This document shows positions 31,205-38,698 of a stretch of 46,131 nucleotides of DNA, one piece after another (position 1 is the stretch's first letter; every line of letters begins with the position of its first letter). Both the position numbers and the translations under genes were made by a program. A model generated the notes under the pieces. The model did not search any database, had not been told where the DNA came from, and was given only the letters and a program-made list of their open reading frames with translations. Source of the DNA: a virus; the IMG/VR virus record IMGVR_UViG_3300021420_000058, positions 1 through 46,131 of that record, one strand, 5' to 3'.

Positions 31205-31514
31205 GGTTCACCTCCAGCCCGACCACGTCCAGGTCGTTCAGGATGCGGTACTTCTTGCCGTCAATGCCGTCCCACAACAGGCCCGCGTACTTGCCGTAGA
31301 CGATCTTGTCGCCCGGTTTGGCCCAGTCGCCGGTGGGCGTATCCTTCCAGCAGCCGTCACCCACGGCGATCAGCGTGCCTTTAACCTGCGCCATCTCTTC
31401 GCGGCCTGTCGTCTCCATCGCCAGTACGATACCGCTGGCCGTTTTCTTCTCGACTGCCTCCGGCAAGATCAGCAGCCGGTGGCCGAGTGGCAAAAATCCA
31501 GACGTGTTTTGCAT
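31197..31514 (-). CDS. GroES-like co-chaperonin
   Basis: 105 residues, near the length of bacterial GroES. PLGHRLLILPE matches the GroES N-terminal strand; KTASGIVL is the mobile loop ending in Ile-Val-Leu that docks on GroEL; VKGTLIAVGDGC, WAKPGDKIVYGKYAG, IDGKKYRILNDLDVVGL complete the family pattern. It should cap the host GroEL to fold a phage protein, most likely the capsid protein, as T4 gp31 does. ATG follows GGAGAAAGAGTAA, directly after the previous gene, and the gene lies just upstream of scaffold and capsid genes. Confidence 0.9.
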   Translation of the reverse strand: MQNTSGFLPLGHRLLILPEAVEKKTASGIVLAMETTGREEMAQVKGTLIAVGDGCWKDTPTGDWAKPGDKIVYGKYAGLLWDGIDGKKYRILNDLDVVGLEVNHD

Positions 31515-31775
31515 TTACTCTTTCTCCATTGCGGTCAGATAATCCTCATATGTCATGTGTATGAGGTACGTTGCGAACTGCGCGGTTTCGACTGCGGCCA
31601 TGTTGGCCACAGCGATCTCGTTTGCGGACATCGTGGGCGATGTGAGCTCGCCGGCTAGCCAGCTAGCCTTGAGCTTGTCCACCTGCGCTTGCAGGGGAAC
31701 CACCAGTGCCCGGTGGGTTAGATCCTCCCGGCGCCACGCCTCCCATTCCTCCTTGCGGAGAATTTCCCTGTCCAT
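31515..31775 (-). CDS. small protein overlapping the portal 3' end (86 aa)
   Basis: ATG at 31775 follows GGAGCAGGCA. The first 37 codons overlap the Gly/Pro-rich portal tail in another frame (113 bases). The protein is helical: EILRKEEWEAWRREDLTHRA, VPLQAQVDKLKASWL, VETAQFATYLIHMTYEDYL. It is probably a small head-assembly or host-interaction protein. The clear ribosome site, the abutting GroES-like gene and helical content support it as real. Confidence 0.62.
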   Translation of the reverse strand: MDREILRKEEWEAWRREDLTHRALVVPLQAQVDKLKASWLAGELTSPTMSANEIAVANMAAVETAQFATYLIHMTYEDYLTAMEKE

Positions 31776-33825
31776 TGCCTGCTCCTTGCGGTTGGTTTGT
31801 TGCTTCGAAAGCCTTGGTGTAGCTGTCGATTGCCCCGGTCAGTTGGTCCTGAAACTGCTTTGCTGCCTTCAGTTCCTGATCCATCAACTGGATCAGTTGA
31901 TCGTTCTGCATGACGCCGGCTTCCGTGCGAAGCTTCAGCGACTGCGCTTCCAGATTCAGGATCTTGGCCTGATTCAGGCGCGCTTCTTCCATCATTTCCA
32001 GCTGGTGCCGGCGGTCAGCGGATTGCAGCTTGGCCTGCTCGATCTGCGCCTTGATCTGCGCAACCTGCACCGGCGGGGGCGGGGAAGGCTGCTGCGCGCC
32101 GGGGGTGCCCGGTTTCGGGAAAATCTCATCGATGTTCGGCACTTCCATGTCGTCAAGCACGCGGCGTGTCACGGCGTACCGGTTGAAGCCCGGGACTGAG
32201 CCAGAAAGCTGAAACACCTGCATATCGCGCGCAAGGAGTTTTTCCTTTGACGCGATTGTAGGGTCCGCAGCAGGTACGATTGCCTTGTTTGACTCGAAGT
32301 AGTCGGTCCACAGCGCGAACCCGCCTTGCCCTGATTCGTCCGCATAGTCGAATTTCCCTGAAGCCGGTTTGGCGAGGTAATTCAGGCGATAGATCAGCCG
32401 GAATTCCTTCTTCATAGCCCGATAGGTGCGCTTGTAGATGCCGTTGAAAACCTTCTCGCCCTGCTCGATTACCGCTTGCGTAGTCCCAACTTTCTGATTC
32501 TGGCCCGGATTTTGTCCGGTAGCGGCGTCGGTAGCCATGCCGATGCGAGAGCCCCAATCAATAAGAAGAGTAAGACACTGGAAAAGGACATTCGAAGGCT
32601 CCTTGGTCGGCAACGGATAAATGCCGTTTTTCAGGTCCGCAGCAGTGGAGTCGGTGCGCTTCCATTCGTTCGGACGGAAGGTGTAATCACCGCCGCGCAC
32701 CCGGATGCCGCGCGCGAGGAAGCCACTCTGAAGGTTATTCATGTGGCCGGCGTCGATCAGCATGTTGATCAGCGTGTCGATCGCGTGGTTGGTCGCGCCC
32801 AGTAGCATGCCGAAGCCCATGCCGTAGATCGAGCCGTCCGGCGCCGGGATGAATTCGTACTTCGTGAAGTAGTGCTCTGGCTCGATCCGGACGATTTCAC
32901 CGGATTCGTTGCGCTCGATCTTGTCCCGCTCGAAGCGGCCAACCAGGCGGTACAGGACCGAGTCATCGTGACGCACAAAGCCGATATACGGCTCGCGCAG
33001 CCCGTCGCCGTCCAGGTCAAGCCACAGATGCTGCTCAAGGAATAGCATCGGTGTGTCTTCATCGGTCGCCGCCGGCTGAATGCCGTTGATATCGTTCTCG
33101 GCAGCTTCGACTACGCCGATCGGCAACTGCTCGCGAGGCATCGGAAGGCCCGAATCGCCCGGTGCGTCTTCGTTCTTCGGTCTTGTGAACAGACCCCGGC
33201 GAATCCGCTCCTCAATCTCGTCCTGTGATAGGCCGATCGTGTGCGTCAAGCGCGGCGCCAGTTCGAGCGACTTGGCATGGTAGGGGATCACCAGATCCTT
33301 CGGCATCACCAGTTCGCTGCGCACGTGATGCAGGCTGGAGCTATCGAACGTCTTCTTGAACGCGCAACCCATGATCGCCTGAACGATCAGGGCCTTGTCG
33401 GTCGCGTCTTCCCACTGGCTGTCCTCTTCCATGATCTCGAAAGACATGTGCTGGGAGACGCGTTTCGCACGCGCGGCTTTAGTACCCTCTGGATCATCAC
33501 CTATGACACGGCAGCTAACAGGTTGAGTACCGCGTACAAGAGCAGGATAGGCCCGAGCGTGGTACTGCAAAGCAGCAATAGTAAGAAGAGGAAAGCGTAC
33601 GTTGGACGCACCAGGCCACGGAAAAGTTTTTTCCTCCGCAAGCTGCATGACAAGCTTTTCAGCGTCTGCATAGCGATCCTCCCACTCGGCGCGGCTCTGC
33701 TTGTCGTTCTCATAGTTCTGGCGGATCTGCTCGCCCACTTTCTTAACATCATCCTCGTCCATGTGCTCGACGAGGTTGCTAGACGTCAGAAGGGTGTGAA
33801 GGTCCAGATGCTTTTGAAACTGCAT
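31663..33825 (-). CDS. portal protein (P22 type, 720 aa)
   Basis: Length fits P22 gp1 (725 residues). N-terminal KSRAEWEDRYADAEKLVMQ-like segment (here QSRAEWEDRYADAEKLVMQL), FPWPGASNVRFPLL, then the wing/stem/crown regions with LEQHLWLDLDGDGLREPYIG, EPEHYFTKYEFIPAPDGSIY, GMLLGATNHAIDTLINMLID, and a long C-terminal helix (QVAQIKAQIEQAKLQSADRR) that would form the barrel. The last 40 residues are Gly/Pro/Gln rich. It is the ring through which DNA is packaged and ejected. Start directly follows the endonuclease gene with only a weak site (GGGAT). Confidence 0.9.
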   Translation of the reverse strand: MQFQKHLDLHTLLTSSNLVEHMDEDDVKKVGEQIRQNYENDKQSRAEWEDRYADAEKLVMQLAEEKTFPWPGASNVRFPLLTIAALQYHARAYPALVRGTQPVSCRVIGDDPEGTKAARAKRVSQHMSFEIMEEDSQWEDATDKALIVQAIMGCAFKKTFDSSSLHHVRSELVMPKDLVIPYHAKSLELAPRLTHTIGLSQDEIEERIRRGLFTRPKNEDAPGDSGLPMPREQLPIGVVEAAENDINGIQPAATDEDTPMLFLEQHLWLDLDGDGLREPYIGFVRHDDSVLYRLVGRFERDKIERNESGEIVRIEPEHYFTKYEFIPAPDGSIYGMGFGMLLGATNHAIDTLINMLIDAGHMNNLQSGFLARGIRVRGGDYTFRPNEWKRTDSTAADLKNGIYPLPTKEPSNVLFQCLTLLIDWGSRIGMATDAATGQNPGQNQKVGTTQAVIEQGEKVFNGIYKRTYRAMKKEFRLIYRLNYLAKPASGKFDYADESGQGGFALWTDYFESNKAIVPAADPTIASKEKLLARDMQVFQLSGSVPGFNRYAVTRRVLDDMEVPNIDEIFPKPGTPGAQQPSPPPPVQVAQIKAQIEQAKLQSADRRHQLEMMEEARLNQAKILNLEAQSLKLRTEAGVMQNDQLIQLMDQELKAAKQFQDQLTGAIDSYTKAFEATNQPQGAGNGQGNSPQGGMGGVAPGGSNPPGTGGSPASAGGQAQG

Positions 33826-33827
33826 GA

Positions 33828-34301
33828 TCAGATCCCGTGGTTAGAAAATTCGCCGTGGATCATATCGGCCGCCAAGCAATAAAACTCATGCGCGAGTTCG
33901 GGGGTCTCGAAAGTACCGAGATATCTGTTTTTTCCTTGGTAGCGGATTGTGGAAGTCCAAGTGCTTCGTTTCGCATCCCAGTGCGCACCCTTCAGCGGGC
34001 CCGCGCCGTGTGACTTTTTACCGGTATTCTGACTGTTTTGCTGATGCGAACAGATACGAAGTTTGGAGCGTCGGTTATCTAGCCGATTTCCTTTTTCATG
34101 GTCGCCTTCCCGCTGATCGCCCCGTTCCAGGCCGAGAATCCGACGGTGCATGAGTTCCGAGGTTCGACGCCCGTCTGCAAGCTTAACGGTGCGGTACGCA
34201 TAGCCGTAGTTGTTGACCGACCAGGTGTATTTAGAAAGCTCCGCGTAATCTTCGTCATCGACGAGAATTTCGTGACCTTTGCCAGAATAGATAATCGCCA
34301 T
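33828..34301 (-). CDS. HNH-AP2 homing endonuclease (157 aa)
   Basis: The N-terminal HNH nuclease part begins VDDEDYAELSKYTWSVNNYG with the catalytic ELMHRRILG and GDHEKGNRLDNRRSKLRIC (His in GDH, Asn in RLDNR), then a C-terminal AP2-like DNA-binding segment (GAHWDAKRSTWTSTIRYQGK, YLGTFETPELAHEFYCLAAD). This is the classic phage HNH homing endonuclease. It is wedged between the HAD-like and portal genes with TGATG overlap upstream. Expected to mobilise its own gene into related phages. Confidence 0.9.
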   Translation of the reverse strand: MAIIYSGKGHEILVDDEDYAELSKYTWSVNNYGYAYRTVKLADGRRTSELMHRRILGLERGDQREGDHEKGNRLDNRRSKLRICSHQQNSQNTGKKSHGAGPLKGAHWDAKRSTWTSTIRYQGKNRYLGTFETPELAHEFYCLAADMIHGEFSNHGI

Positions 34302-34639
34302 CAAAGCTCTCCGTCCACACGTTCGCCGGTGTTTTTGATCACTTGAATGGCGCGATCATCCCATAATTCTGTCATATATTTGTCTTTCTCACAGGTAAGC
34401 GGGAGGTGATACCCGATATTATCGAGGCACCACAGGTCAATCGCGACCGCTTCCTTGATTCCGATGCCGTTGGCGCGGGCGGTGAACAGGCGCACGTCCT
34501 TGCCTTCAGATCTCCATACGCGCACGCGATCGACCATTGCCGGGATCGGTTCACCAATCTCACCGTCGTACAGACCCCCGCTGTGCGCGAGCGTGCCGTC
34601 AAGGTCAACGCCGATCCAGCCTTTAGTATCCTGTGACAC
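34301..34639 (-). CDS. small HAD-like phosphatase (112 aa)
   Basis: Catalytic motif I is GVDLDGTLAH (Asp12-x-Asp14-Gly-Thr); VRLFTARAN is motif II-like with Thr; ELWDDRAIQVIKNTG carries the acidic motif at the C-terminus. Tiny HAD proteins like this are frequent in phages and are thought to remove phosphate from nucleotides or nucleic acid ends. It overlaps the large terminase 3' end by 17 bases; the reason for that place in the operon is not clear. Confidence 0.82.
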   Translation of the reverse strand: MSQDTKGWIGVDLDGTLAHSGGLYDGEIGEPIPAMVDRVRVWRSEGKDVRLFTARANGIGIKEAVAIDLWCLDNIGYHLPLTCEKDKYMTELWDDRAIQVIKNTGERVDGEL

Positions 34640-36113
34640 GATTTCGCCCCTGTTGATCGCTCTGCGCCTTCTCGCGCTGCCATTCCTCTTCCGCTTCCTC
34701 TTCTTCGGTCGGCGGCGTGATTATCTCATCAAGTGCCAGACCAAACTGGCTCATCGTGTCCACGAAGTCGTCATGTGGCGCGCGCGGGAAGTGGGTCATC
34801 TCCTGCTTGACCGCCGGCCACCAGTCGGCGCTGTGGTCGTAACGCACGCGCCGCGCCTTGTGCCGCGCCTGGATCGACTTCGAGCGCACCACCTTGCTTT
34901 TGCTCGGCGTGACGAAATACAAAGTGAGATAGACGCCCCGCCGCGCCATTTCTTCATTCAGAAACGGCAGGATAGACTTCTGGATCGCTCCCTTCTCTAC
35001 GATAAACCCTTCGGGCTCGTACTCTTCGTGAACCTCGAAAAACTTGTCGACCGTATCCCTGGAATTCCATCTGTCTTTCTTTACGTCCACTACATCGAGG
35101 TTTCGATCGTTGTCCGTTGCGCCCGTGGTAAAGCACGTAAAGTCAGCCGACGACTCTTCCGAGACCGCCAGGTCAACTGACGTATAGAATACCACTGGAC
35201 GCACGCCGGGATTCGTTTCCCAGTCGCGGTAGTGCGCGAATGGGATCTCGATCATGTCATCTTCAAGGAAAAGCTGTTTGCCATCCGCGAGCGGCCTGTT
35301 AAGCATTTCCTGAGAATAGGCGTCATCCTTGCCGGCGGTGATCGCCAGTTCGCGCTCCGCGCGCAACTTGTCTTCCGGCCAGCGGTCGGGCCACAGAACC
35401 TCGCTGAAGTCATCGAACGCCCGGTGCGCGGACCACAGATGCGCGGTCCACGATTTGTCCTTCATCAACCGGGATAACAGCGAGTTGTCCGCGAGGATGG
35501 TTCCGACCACGCGAAACAGACAGTTCATGGAGCCAACGTGCAGGACGGCCTTGTAGAACCAATCCACGAATTTCTTCAGCCGTTCCGGATTCAGAACGAT
35601 TTCATCGAATTCCAGGTCGTCGCACAGGACCAGATTCGGACGCTTGCCCCGCCACTTCATCCCTCGTAGGCGCTGTTCGCTGCCGCGCGCCAGCAGGCGC
35701 ACCTGGTAGCCGTCCGTGAATTCGAGAATAATTTCTGTATCGGTTTCCTTCAGGAAGGCGCGAAACCCGAAGTCCTGCCTGAGTTCGTCGTTTTCCTCGA
35801 ACTCATTCTTGATTTCCTTAAGCTGCGCAACGGCTTGCCCTTCCGAGTCCGACAGGATCAGAATGTGATCCCGGAACCGGAAGCAGATCGCCGCCATCGC
35901 GAAGGTCAGCGTCACCGCGCTGGACTTGGCGTGGTGGCGAGGCGCCGCCCACGCGCAATGCTTCTTGTTTTCGTCGCAAGCTTCCGCCCACATCGTGCGG
36001 TGAAACGGCGCGACGGAAGCGGCTTCATCGAAGCCCGCCATCAGGTAGTGCCGCTGGAATCCTTCAACCAGTGCGGCGTCCAGCTTGCGAGTCTGCTTCG
36101 CGGTAGCCGCCAT
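34623..36113 (-). CDS. terL: terminase large subunit
   Basis: 496 residues from the ATG at 36113 ([12 protein letters not shown]), which overlaps a small upstream stop (TAATG). ATPase: Walker A variant APRHHAKSS (residues 57-65), Walker B LVLCDDLEFDE, coupling motif VVGTILADNS. Nuclease: VFYTSVDLAVSEESSADFT (first acidic residue), VDVVKKDR-like strand (here LDVVDVKKDRW) and a late acidic PHDDFVDTMSQF. The enzyme drives DNA into the prohead through the portal and cuts it. It is the standard landmark beside terS and portal. Confidence 0.95.
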   Translation of the reverse strand: MAATAKQTRKLDAALVEGFQRHYLMAGFDEAASVAPFHRTMWAEACDENKKHCAWAAPRHHAKSSAVTLTFAMAAICFRFRDHILILSDSEGQAVAQLKEIKNEFEENDELRQDFGFRAFLKETDTEIILEFTDGYQVRLLARGSEQRLRGMKWRGKRPNLVLCDDLEFDEIVLNPERLKKFVDWFYKAVLHVGSMNCLFRVVGTILADNSLLSRLMKDKSWTAHLWSAHRAFDDFSEVLWPDRWPEDKLRAERELAITAGKDDAYSQEMLNRPLADGKQLFLEDDMIEIPFAHYRDWETNPGVRPVVFYTSVDLAVSEESSADFTCFTTGATDNDRNLDVVDVKKDRWNSRDTVDKFFEVHEEYEPEGFIVEKGAIQKSILPFLNEEMARRGVYLTLYFVTPSKSKVVRSKSIQARHKARRVRYDHSADWWPAVKQEMTHFPRAPHDDFVDTMSQFGLALDEIITPPTEEEEAEEEWQREKAQSDQQGRNRVTGY

Positions 36114-36202
36114 TACTGAATGGTTTCCCAAGCCGCAAGCCTGACATACGTCAGATGCGGCCGGAAGTTACTGCTCACTACGGCGATCGGGAGGTAGGTC
36201 AT
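36113..36202 (-). CDS. very small peptide upstream of terL (29 aa)
   Basis: ATG at 36200-36202, product [20 protein letters not shown] plus RLAAWETIQ, stop overlapping the terL ATG (TAATG) and start overlapping the preceding stop (ATGA). The GGAGCGGAAGAAACCGAA leader provides a ribosome site. The chief argument is the unbroken chain of stop-start overlaps; it may serve only to couple terL translation. Confidence 0.45.
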   Translation of the reverse strand: MTYLPIAVVSSNFRPHLTYVRLAAWETIQ

Positions 36203-36354
36203 TTCGGTTTCTTCCGCTCCGGAAGTCCCTTTTCAGACTTGCCGTGCTGTTCCTTGACGAACTTCTTCGCCACCTTCTTGGGGATGCCGAGCGTGGACTT
36301 GCCCGAGGCAGCGGCATGCATGGCGCGGTTCTGCGCTTTCGATTTCATTGGCAT
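36199..36354 (-). CDS. small basic conserved phage protein (51 aa)
   Basis: [20 protein letters not shown], then [20 protein letters not shown] and [11 protein letters not shown]. The [25 protein letters not shown] signature is common in small phage proteins encoded near terminase or portal genes. It is very basic and probably helical; it may bind DNA. GGGGTGATCAG is the ribosome site. It was too short for routine ORF calling but is well supported by this signature. Confidence 0.78.
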   Translation of the reverse strand: MPMKSKAQNRAMHAAASGKSTLGIPKKVAKKFVKEQHGKSEKGLPERKKPK

Positions 36355-36421
36355 TTCTGATCACCCCAAAGTCGCAACTGCAGGTAGATACATCCCGGCC
36401 ACAGGCTCCGCAATCCGGCAT
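36233..36421 (-). CDS. possible Cys-rich mini-protein overlapping the 51-aa gene (62 aa)
   Basis: ATG at 36421 overlaps the preceding stop (TGATG). The first 20 residues, [20 protein letters not shown], hold four to five cysteines spaced like a zinc knuckle; the remaining 40 residues are read over the 51-aa gene in another frame and look unconstrained. Either a real small zinc protein with a long overlapping tail or a chance reading frame. Confidence 0.35.
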   Translation of the reverse strand: MPDCGACGRDVSTCSCDFGVIRNANEIESAEPRHACRCLGQVHARHPQEGGEEVRQGTARQV

Positions 36422-36573
36422 CACTTACCCCCGTGTCCGGAACCCTTACCGCCTTTCGATTTGCCAACAAACTCGCCCTTGGCTGTCGTGTGAACGCACT
36501 TCTTCGATCCGCGCGTCGGCTTGCACTTCTTGCCGGATAGCGCTTTGGGACTGCTGCCTGTCGTCGTCACCAT
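36421..36573 (-). CDS. very basic Lys/Gly-rich peptide (50 aa)
   Basis: ATG at 36571-36573 follows GGGGATCTGAC. Product MVTTTGSSPKALSGKKCKPT, RGSKKCVHTTAKGEFVGKSK, ends GGKGSGHGGK. It contains about 14 Lys/Arg, one acidic residue, and two cysteines in KKC contexts. It looks disordered and nucleic-acid binding. Encoded in the terminase cluster, so it may assist packaging or be packaged with DNA. No homologue recognised. Confidence 0.65.
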   Translation of the reverse strand: MVTTTGSSPKALSGKKCKPTRGSKKCVHTTAKGEFVGKSKGGKGSGHGGK

Positions 36574-36574
36574 G

Positions 36575-36790
36575 TCAGATCCCCGCCCGTACACGTAGTT
36601 TCTCAACCTGAAGCGCGATGTCCTCCAGGATGCCCGCGAAGTCCACGCAGAGTTTCGCTGACGTGTTGATCTGAATCTGCTGCACGTCGTTTGCGAGACG
36701 CATCAGTTCCCCGATCGCCAGCACGATGGCGCCGCGCTCCGAGTAAAAGCCCTTGTAGTCGATTAGCGGCTCATTTGTATAACCCGTCAT
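36575..36790 (-). CDS. small helical protein next to terS (71 aa)
   Basis: The ATG at 36790 overlaps the terS stop (ATGA). Product MTGYTNEPLIDYKGFYSERG, then a long helix (AIVLAIGELMRLANDVQQIQ ... DFAGILEDIALQVEKLRVR) with heptad-like leucines and isoleucines that could dimerise. No known domain. It may be an accessory to the terminase, judging by its place between the terminase subunits. Confidence 0.65.
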   Translation of the reverse strand: MTGYTNEPLIDYKGFYSERGAIVLAIGELMRLANDVQQIQINTSAKLCVDFAGILEDIALQVEKLRVRAGI

Positions 36791-37335
36791 ACCAGATCAC
36801 TCCCGTCAGCCGGCAACGCTTCCACGTCAACCACTTCGTTTTTCTGCAACTTCTCGGTCACCGCATACTGCCGCAGCCGGTCTGCGATCCGGTCAAGCGC
36901 TGAACTCGCGCTGTCGTCCGGCTCCGGTTCCTTCCTCAACTGTGTTCGCTTGTCGAACAGCACACCGGTGACGACAGCCAGGTCACGTGCGCTTACCGGC
37001 ACATGCTTCATGGTCACGCCATCCTTGTTCGCAAAGGCCCGCTCATCCCCGTTCAGGATCCGGTCCTCGATACAGTCCAGCGTCTTGGCCAGAATCTTCG
37101 TGATCCGGCCATCGAGCTTCTTGTCCAGCGAAGTCTGCAACGCCCTGATCGCAACCGGAAACCATTTGCTGCGCTTCCACTCCATCGCGGTGTTGTAGTG
37201 AATGCCAGCAAGGATCGCTGCCTCCTTGGCGTTTCCGCTTTCGAAGTAGGCGAGCGTGAACGCCTCGCGCCGCGCTTCGTCAGGCGCAAGATCAATCTGC
37301 TTGCCGGGGGTCACGTTGGAAGGAAGTCTGGCCAC
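36787..37335 (-). CDS. terS: terminase small subunit
   Basis: 182 residues from a GTG start at 37335, preceded by AAAAGGCAAACA; the open frame extends upstream to 37701 but that part is antisense to the divergent gene at 37399. The N-terminal LTPEEARREAF-like region (here LAPDEARREAFTLAYFESGN) and EAAILAGIHYNTAMEWKRSKWF form a helix-turn-helix that should bind the packaging site, followed by helices and an acidic C-terminus. This is the TerS layout of phages with a separate large subunit. First gene of the late operon. Confidence 0.82.
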   Translation of the reverse strand: MARLPSNVTPGKQIDLAPDEARREAFTLAYFESGNAKEAAILAGIHYNTAMEWKRSKWFPVAIRALQTSLDKKLDGRITKILAKTLDCIEDRILNGDERAFANKDGVTMKHVPVSARDLAVVTGVLFDKRTQLRKEPEPDDSASSALDRIADRLRQYAVTEKLQKNEVVDVEALPADGSDLV

Positions 37336-37350
37336 TGTTTGCCTTTTGCG

Positions 37351-37378
37351 TTTATCATTCGCGATAGTACACCGTGAA
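37351..37378 (-). promoter_or_regulatory. candidate late promoter
   Basis: On the minus strand TTCACG (37373-37378), 16-base spacer, GATAAA (37351-37356), about 15 bases before the terS start. Each box has two mismatches to sigma70 consensus and it lacks the TTTCGGCAATTGC core, consistent with a different timing. The 63-base gap between terS and 37399 must hold promoters for both directions. Confidence 0.35.
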
Positions 37379-37398
37379 CACCTACAAAGGAAACAGAC

Positions 37399-37770
37399 AT
37401 GTCCGAAGAAAATGCAATTCCCGAAGTCGCTCCCGTTGAGGTTCCAGCCACTCCGGTTGTCGAAGATGCAGCCGGGCCTAACATTCACGGCCTCGGTCCT
37501 GACGTCGGCGGTGGTCCGAATCCGGACTACGTTCCGCCGGTAGCTGAAGTCCCAAACGTCGATCCGGCTGCGCCGGCCTCTGTTGCGGAATCTGCACCTG
37601 CGCCGCTCACGCCGGTGGAAACTGTCGCCACGCTGGCCCCTGAGATCTCGCGCACCCTGCACGATCTCTTCCAGTACATCCACGAGGGTTTCGATCAGCA
37701 TTCGCTGATGATCGGCATGAGCCGGTTCTACGATATCGCCCGGGCTGTTAAGGCGCAGGCCGAATCGTGA
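37399..37770 (+). CDS. acidic Pro/Ala/Val-rich protein (123 aa)
   Basis: ATG behind AAAGGAAACAGAC. Residues 1-80 are low complexity and acidic (AIPEVAPVEVPATPVVEDAA, GPDVGGGPNPDYVPPVAEVP); residues 85-123 are a short folded helix pair (SRTLHDLFQYIHEGFDQHSL, MSRFYDIARAVKAQ). It is divergent from the late operon and shares a four-base overlap with the next gene. Function not recognised; an extended linker with a C-terminal interaction domain would fit an adaptor. Confidence 0.7.
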   Translation: MSEENAIPEVAPVEVPATPVVEDAAGPNIHGLGPDVGGGPNPDYVPPVAEVPNVDPAAPASVAESAPAPLTPVETVATLAPEISRTLHDLFQYIHEGFDQHSLMIGMSRFYDIARAVKAQAES

Positions 37771-38081
37771 AACTCTTCCACCGAACCCCGGAGGGTTGCG
37801 CCTACCGGAAGGGCGTCAACTGGCACAAGGCGCCGGGCTGGTTCCGTACCGTGTTCTTCTGCGGTGACTGCCGATTGTACTTCCGGGTTCGGTGGAAGGT
37901 TCTGAACCGGTGGGCGCCGCGCGTGTTTCTCCGCTGGGATCTCAGGAAGAACGAGGAAGGGCCGGCGGATTACGTGCTAGGCCCTGATGGCGTGGATATG
38001 GTTCCGGCCACGCCTGAGACGGAACAGGCAGCAATCGAGAGGCTGATCGCGGCGACAAAAGGCCCTTACCGCAGAGACTAA
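37767..38081 (+). CDS. basic aromatic hypothetical protein (104 aa)
   Basis: GTG at 37767 overlaps the preceding stop. The product begins MKLFHRTPEGCAYRKGVNWH and has WFRTVFFCGDCRLYFRVRWK, with CxxC at residues 32-35 that could form half of a zinc site with Cys11 and His5. The C-terminal 40 residues are acidic (RKNEEGPADYVLGPDGVDM). It ends just before a strong terminator, so genes 37399-38081 form a two-gene unit. Confidence 0.68.
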   Translation: MKLFHRTPEGCAYRKGVNWHKAPGWFRTVFFCGDCRLYFRVRWKVLNRWAPRVFLRWDLRKNEEGPADYVLGPDGVDMVPATPETEQAAIERLIAATKGPYRRD

Positions 38082-38096
38082 ACCCCGATTGACAGA

Positions 38097-38122
38097 CCCC
38101 GCTTCGGCGGGGTTTTTCTTTT
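38097..38122 (+). terminator. rho-independent terminator
   Basis: CCCCGC (38097-38102), TTCG loop, GCGGGG (38107-38112), then TTTTTCTTTT. A classic stem, UUCG tetraloop and U-tract. It ends the two-gene unit 37399-38081, and protects the oppositely oriented HNH gene beyond it from read-through. Confidence 0.92.
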
Positions 38123-38180
38123 GCGGACAGCGCTAAGTTAGTGAGTGCTCACTTTGTGTTTTGTGATTCGGTGTTTACGG

Positions 38181-38690
38181 TCAGGGCATGTCGGGCCAGT
38201 GGCGATTTCCTTTAGACCTGTTTTCTTCCGCAGTGACAACCCTAAGGTTGAACTGGTTATGCAGACCGCAGACCAGTTTCGAACGCAACGGAACGATGTG
38301 ATCCACGTCCCATATTCCGCCCACTACTTCCGTCAGGAAAAGGGCTTCGGCGTAGAACTCCCGGATAGCTGCCAAGTCCGCCCACACTGGGGTTGCGCAT
38401 ATCAGTGCTGCTTTCCGCCTAGCCCTGTTTGCCTGAACTACTCCGGGATTCTCCTTCCTGTACTCGCGCCGTTTGGCCGCTATTTTTTCTTTGCTGGCCT
38501 CGTACCTGGCTTTGCACCGCGCGGCTATCTTTTCCTTATTTTCCTGCTCGTAACGCCGCTGTCGCTCCCTCAGACGCTCCTTGTTCTCGGCCTGCCATTC
38601 CTTGGAATAGCTTATGAGCTTATCTTTGTTTTTCGCGTAGTACGCTTTCTGGTAAGCCCGCTGGTAGGCCTTTTCCGCGTCAGAAATCAT
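38181..38690 (-). CDS. HNH endonuclease with charged helical N-terminus (169 aa)
   Basis: Residues 1-95 are strongly charged helix with repeats of the kind YxxxxKEKIAAR (AYQKAYYAKNKDKLISYSKE, KEKIAARCKARYEASKEKIA). The C-terminal part is an HNH domain: IWDVDHIVPLRSKLVCGLHN, QFNLRVVTAEENRSKGNR, with the catalytic His in DHI and Asn in FNL. This is a familiar free-standing phage HNH protein. A GTG at 38699 is also in frame. An inverted repeat covers that region (see 38699-38736). Probably a mobile gene. Confidence 0.88.
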   Translation of the reverse strand: MISDAEKAYQRAYQKAYYAKNKDKLISYSKEWQAENKERLRERQRRYEQENKEKIAARCKARYEASKEKIAAKRREYRKENPGVVQANRARRKAALICATPVWADLAAIREFYAEALFLTEVVGGIWDVDHIVPLRSKLVCGLHNQFNLRVVTAEENRSKGNRHWPDMP

Positions 38691-38698
38691 AATTTGCA

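Noticed and set aside
37336-37701. Upstream extension of the terS frame to 37701
   Set aside because: It lies antisense to the plus-strand gene at 37399 and over the promoter gap, is Arg-rich without a ribosome site, and the GTG at 37335 has a plausible ribosome site and gives a normal TerS length.
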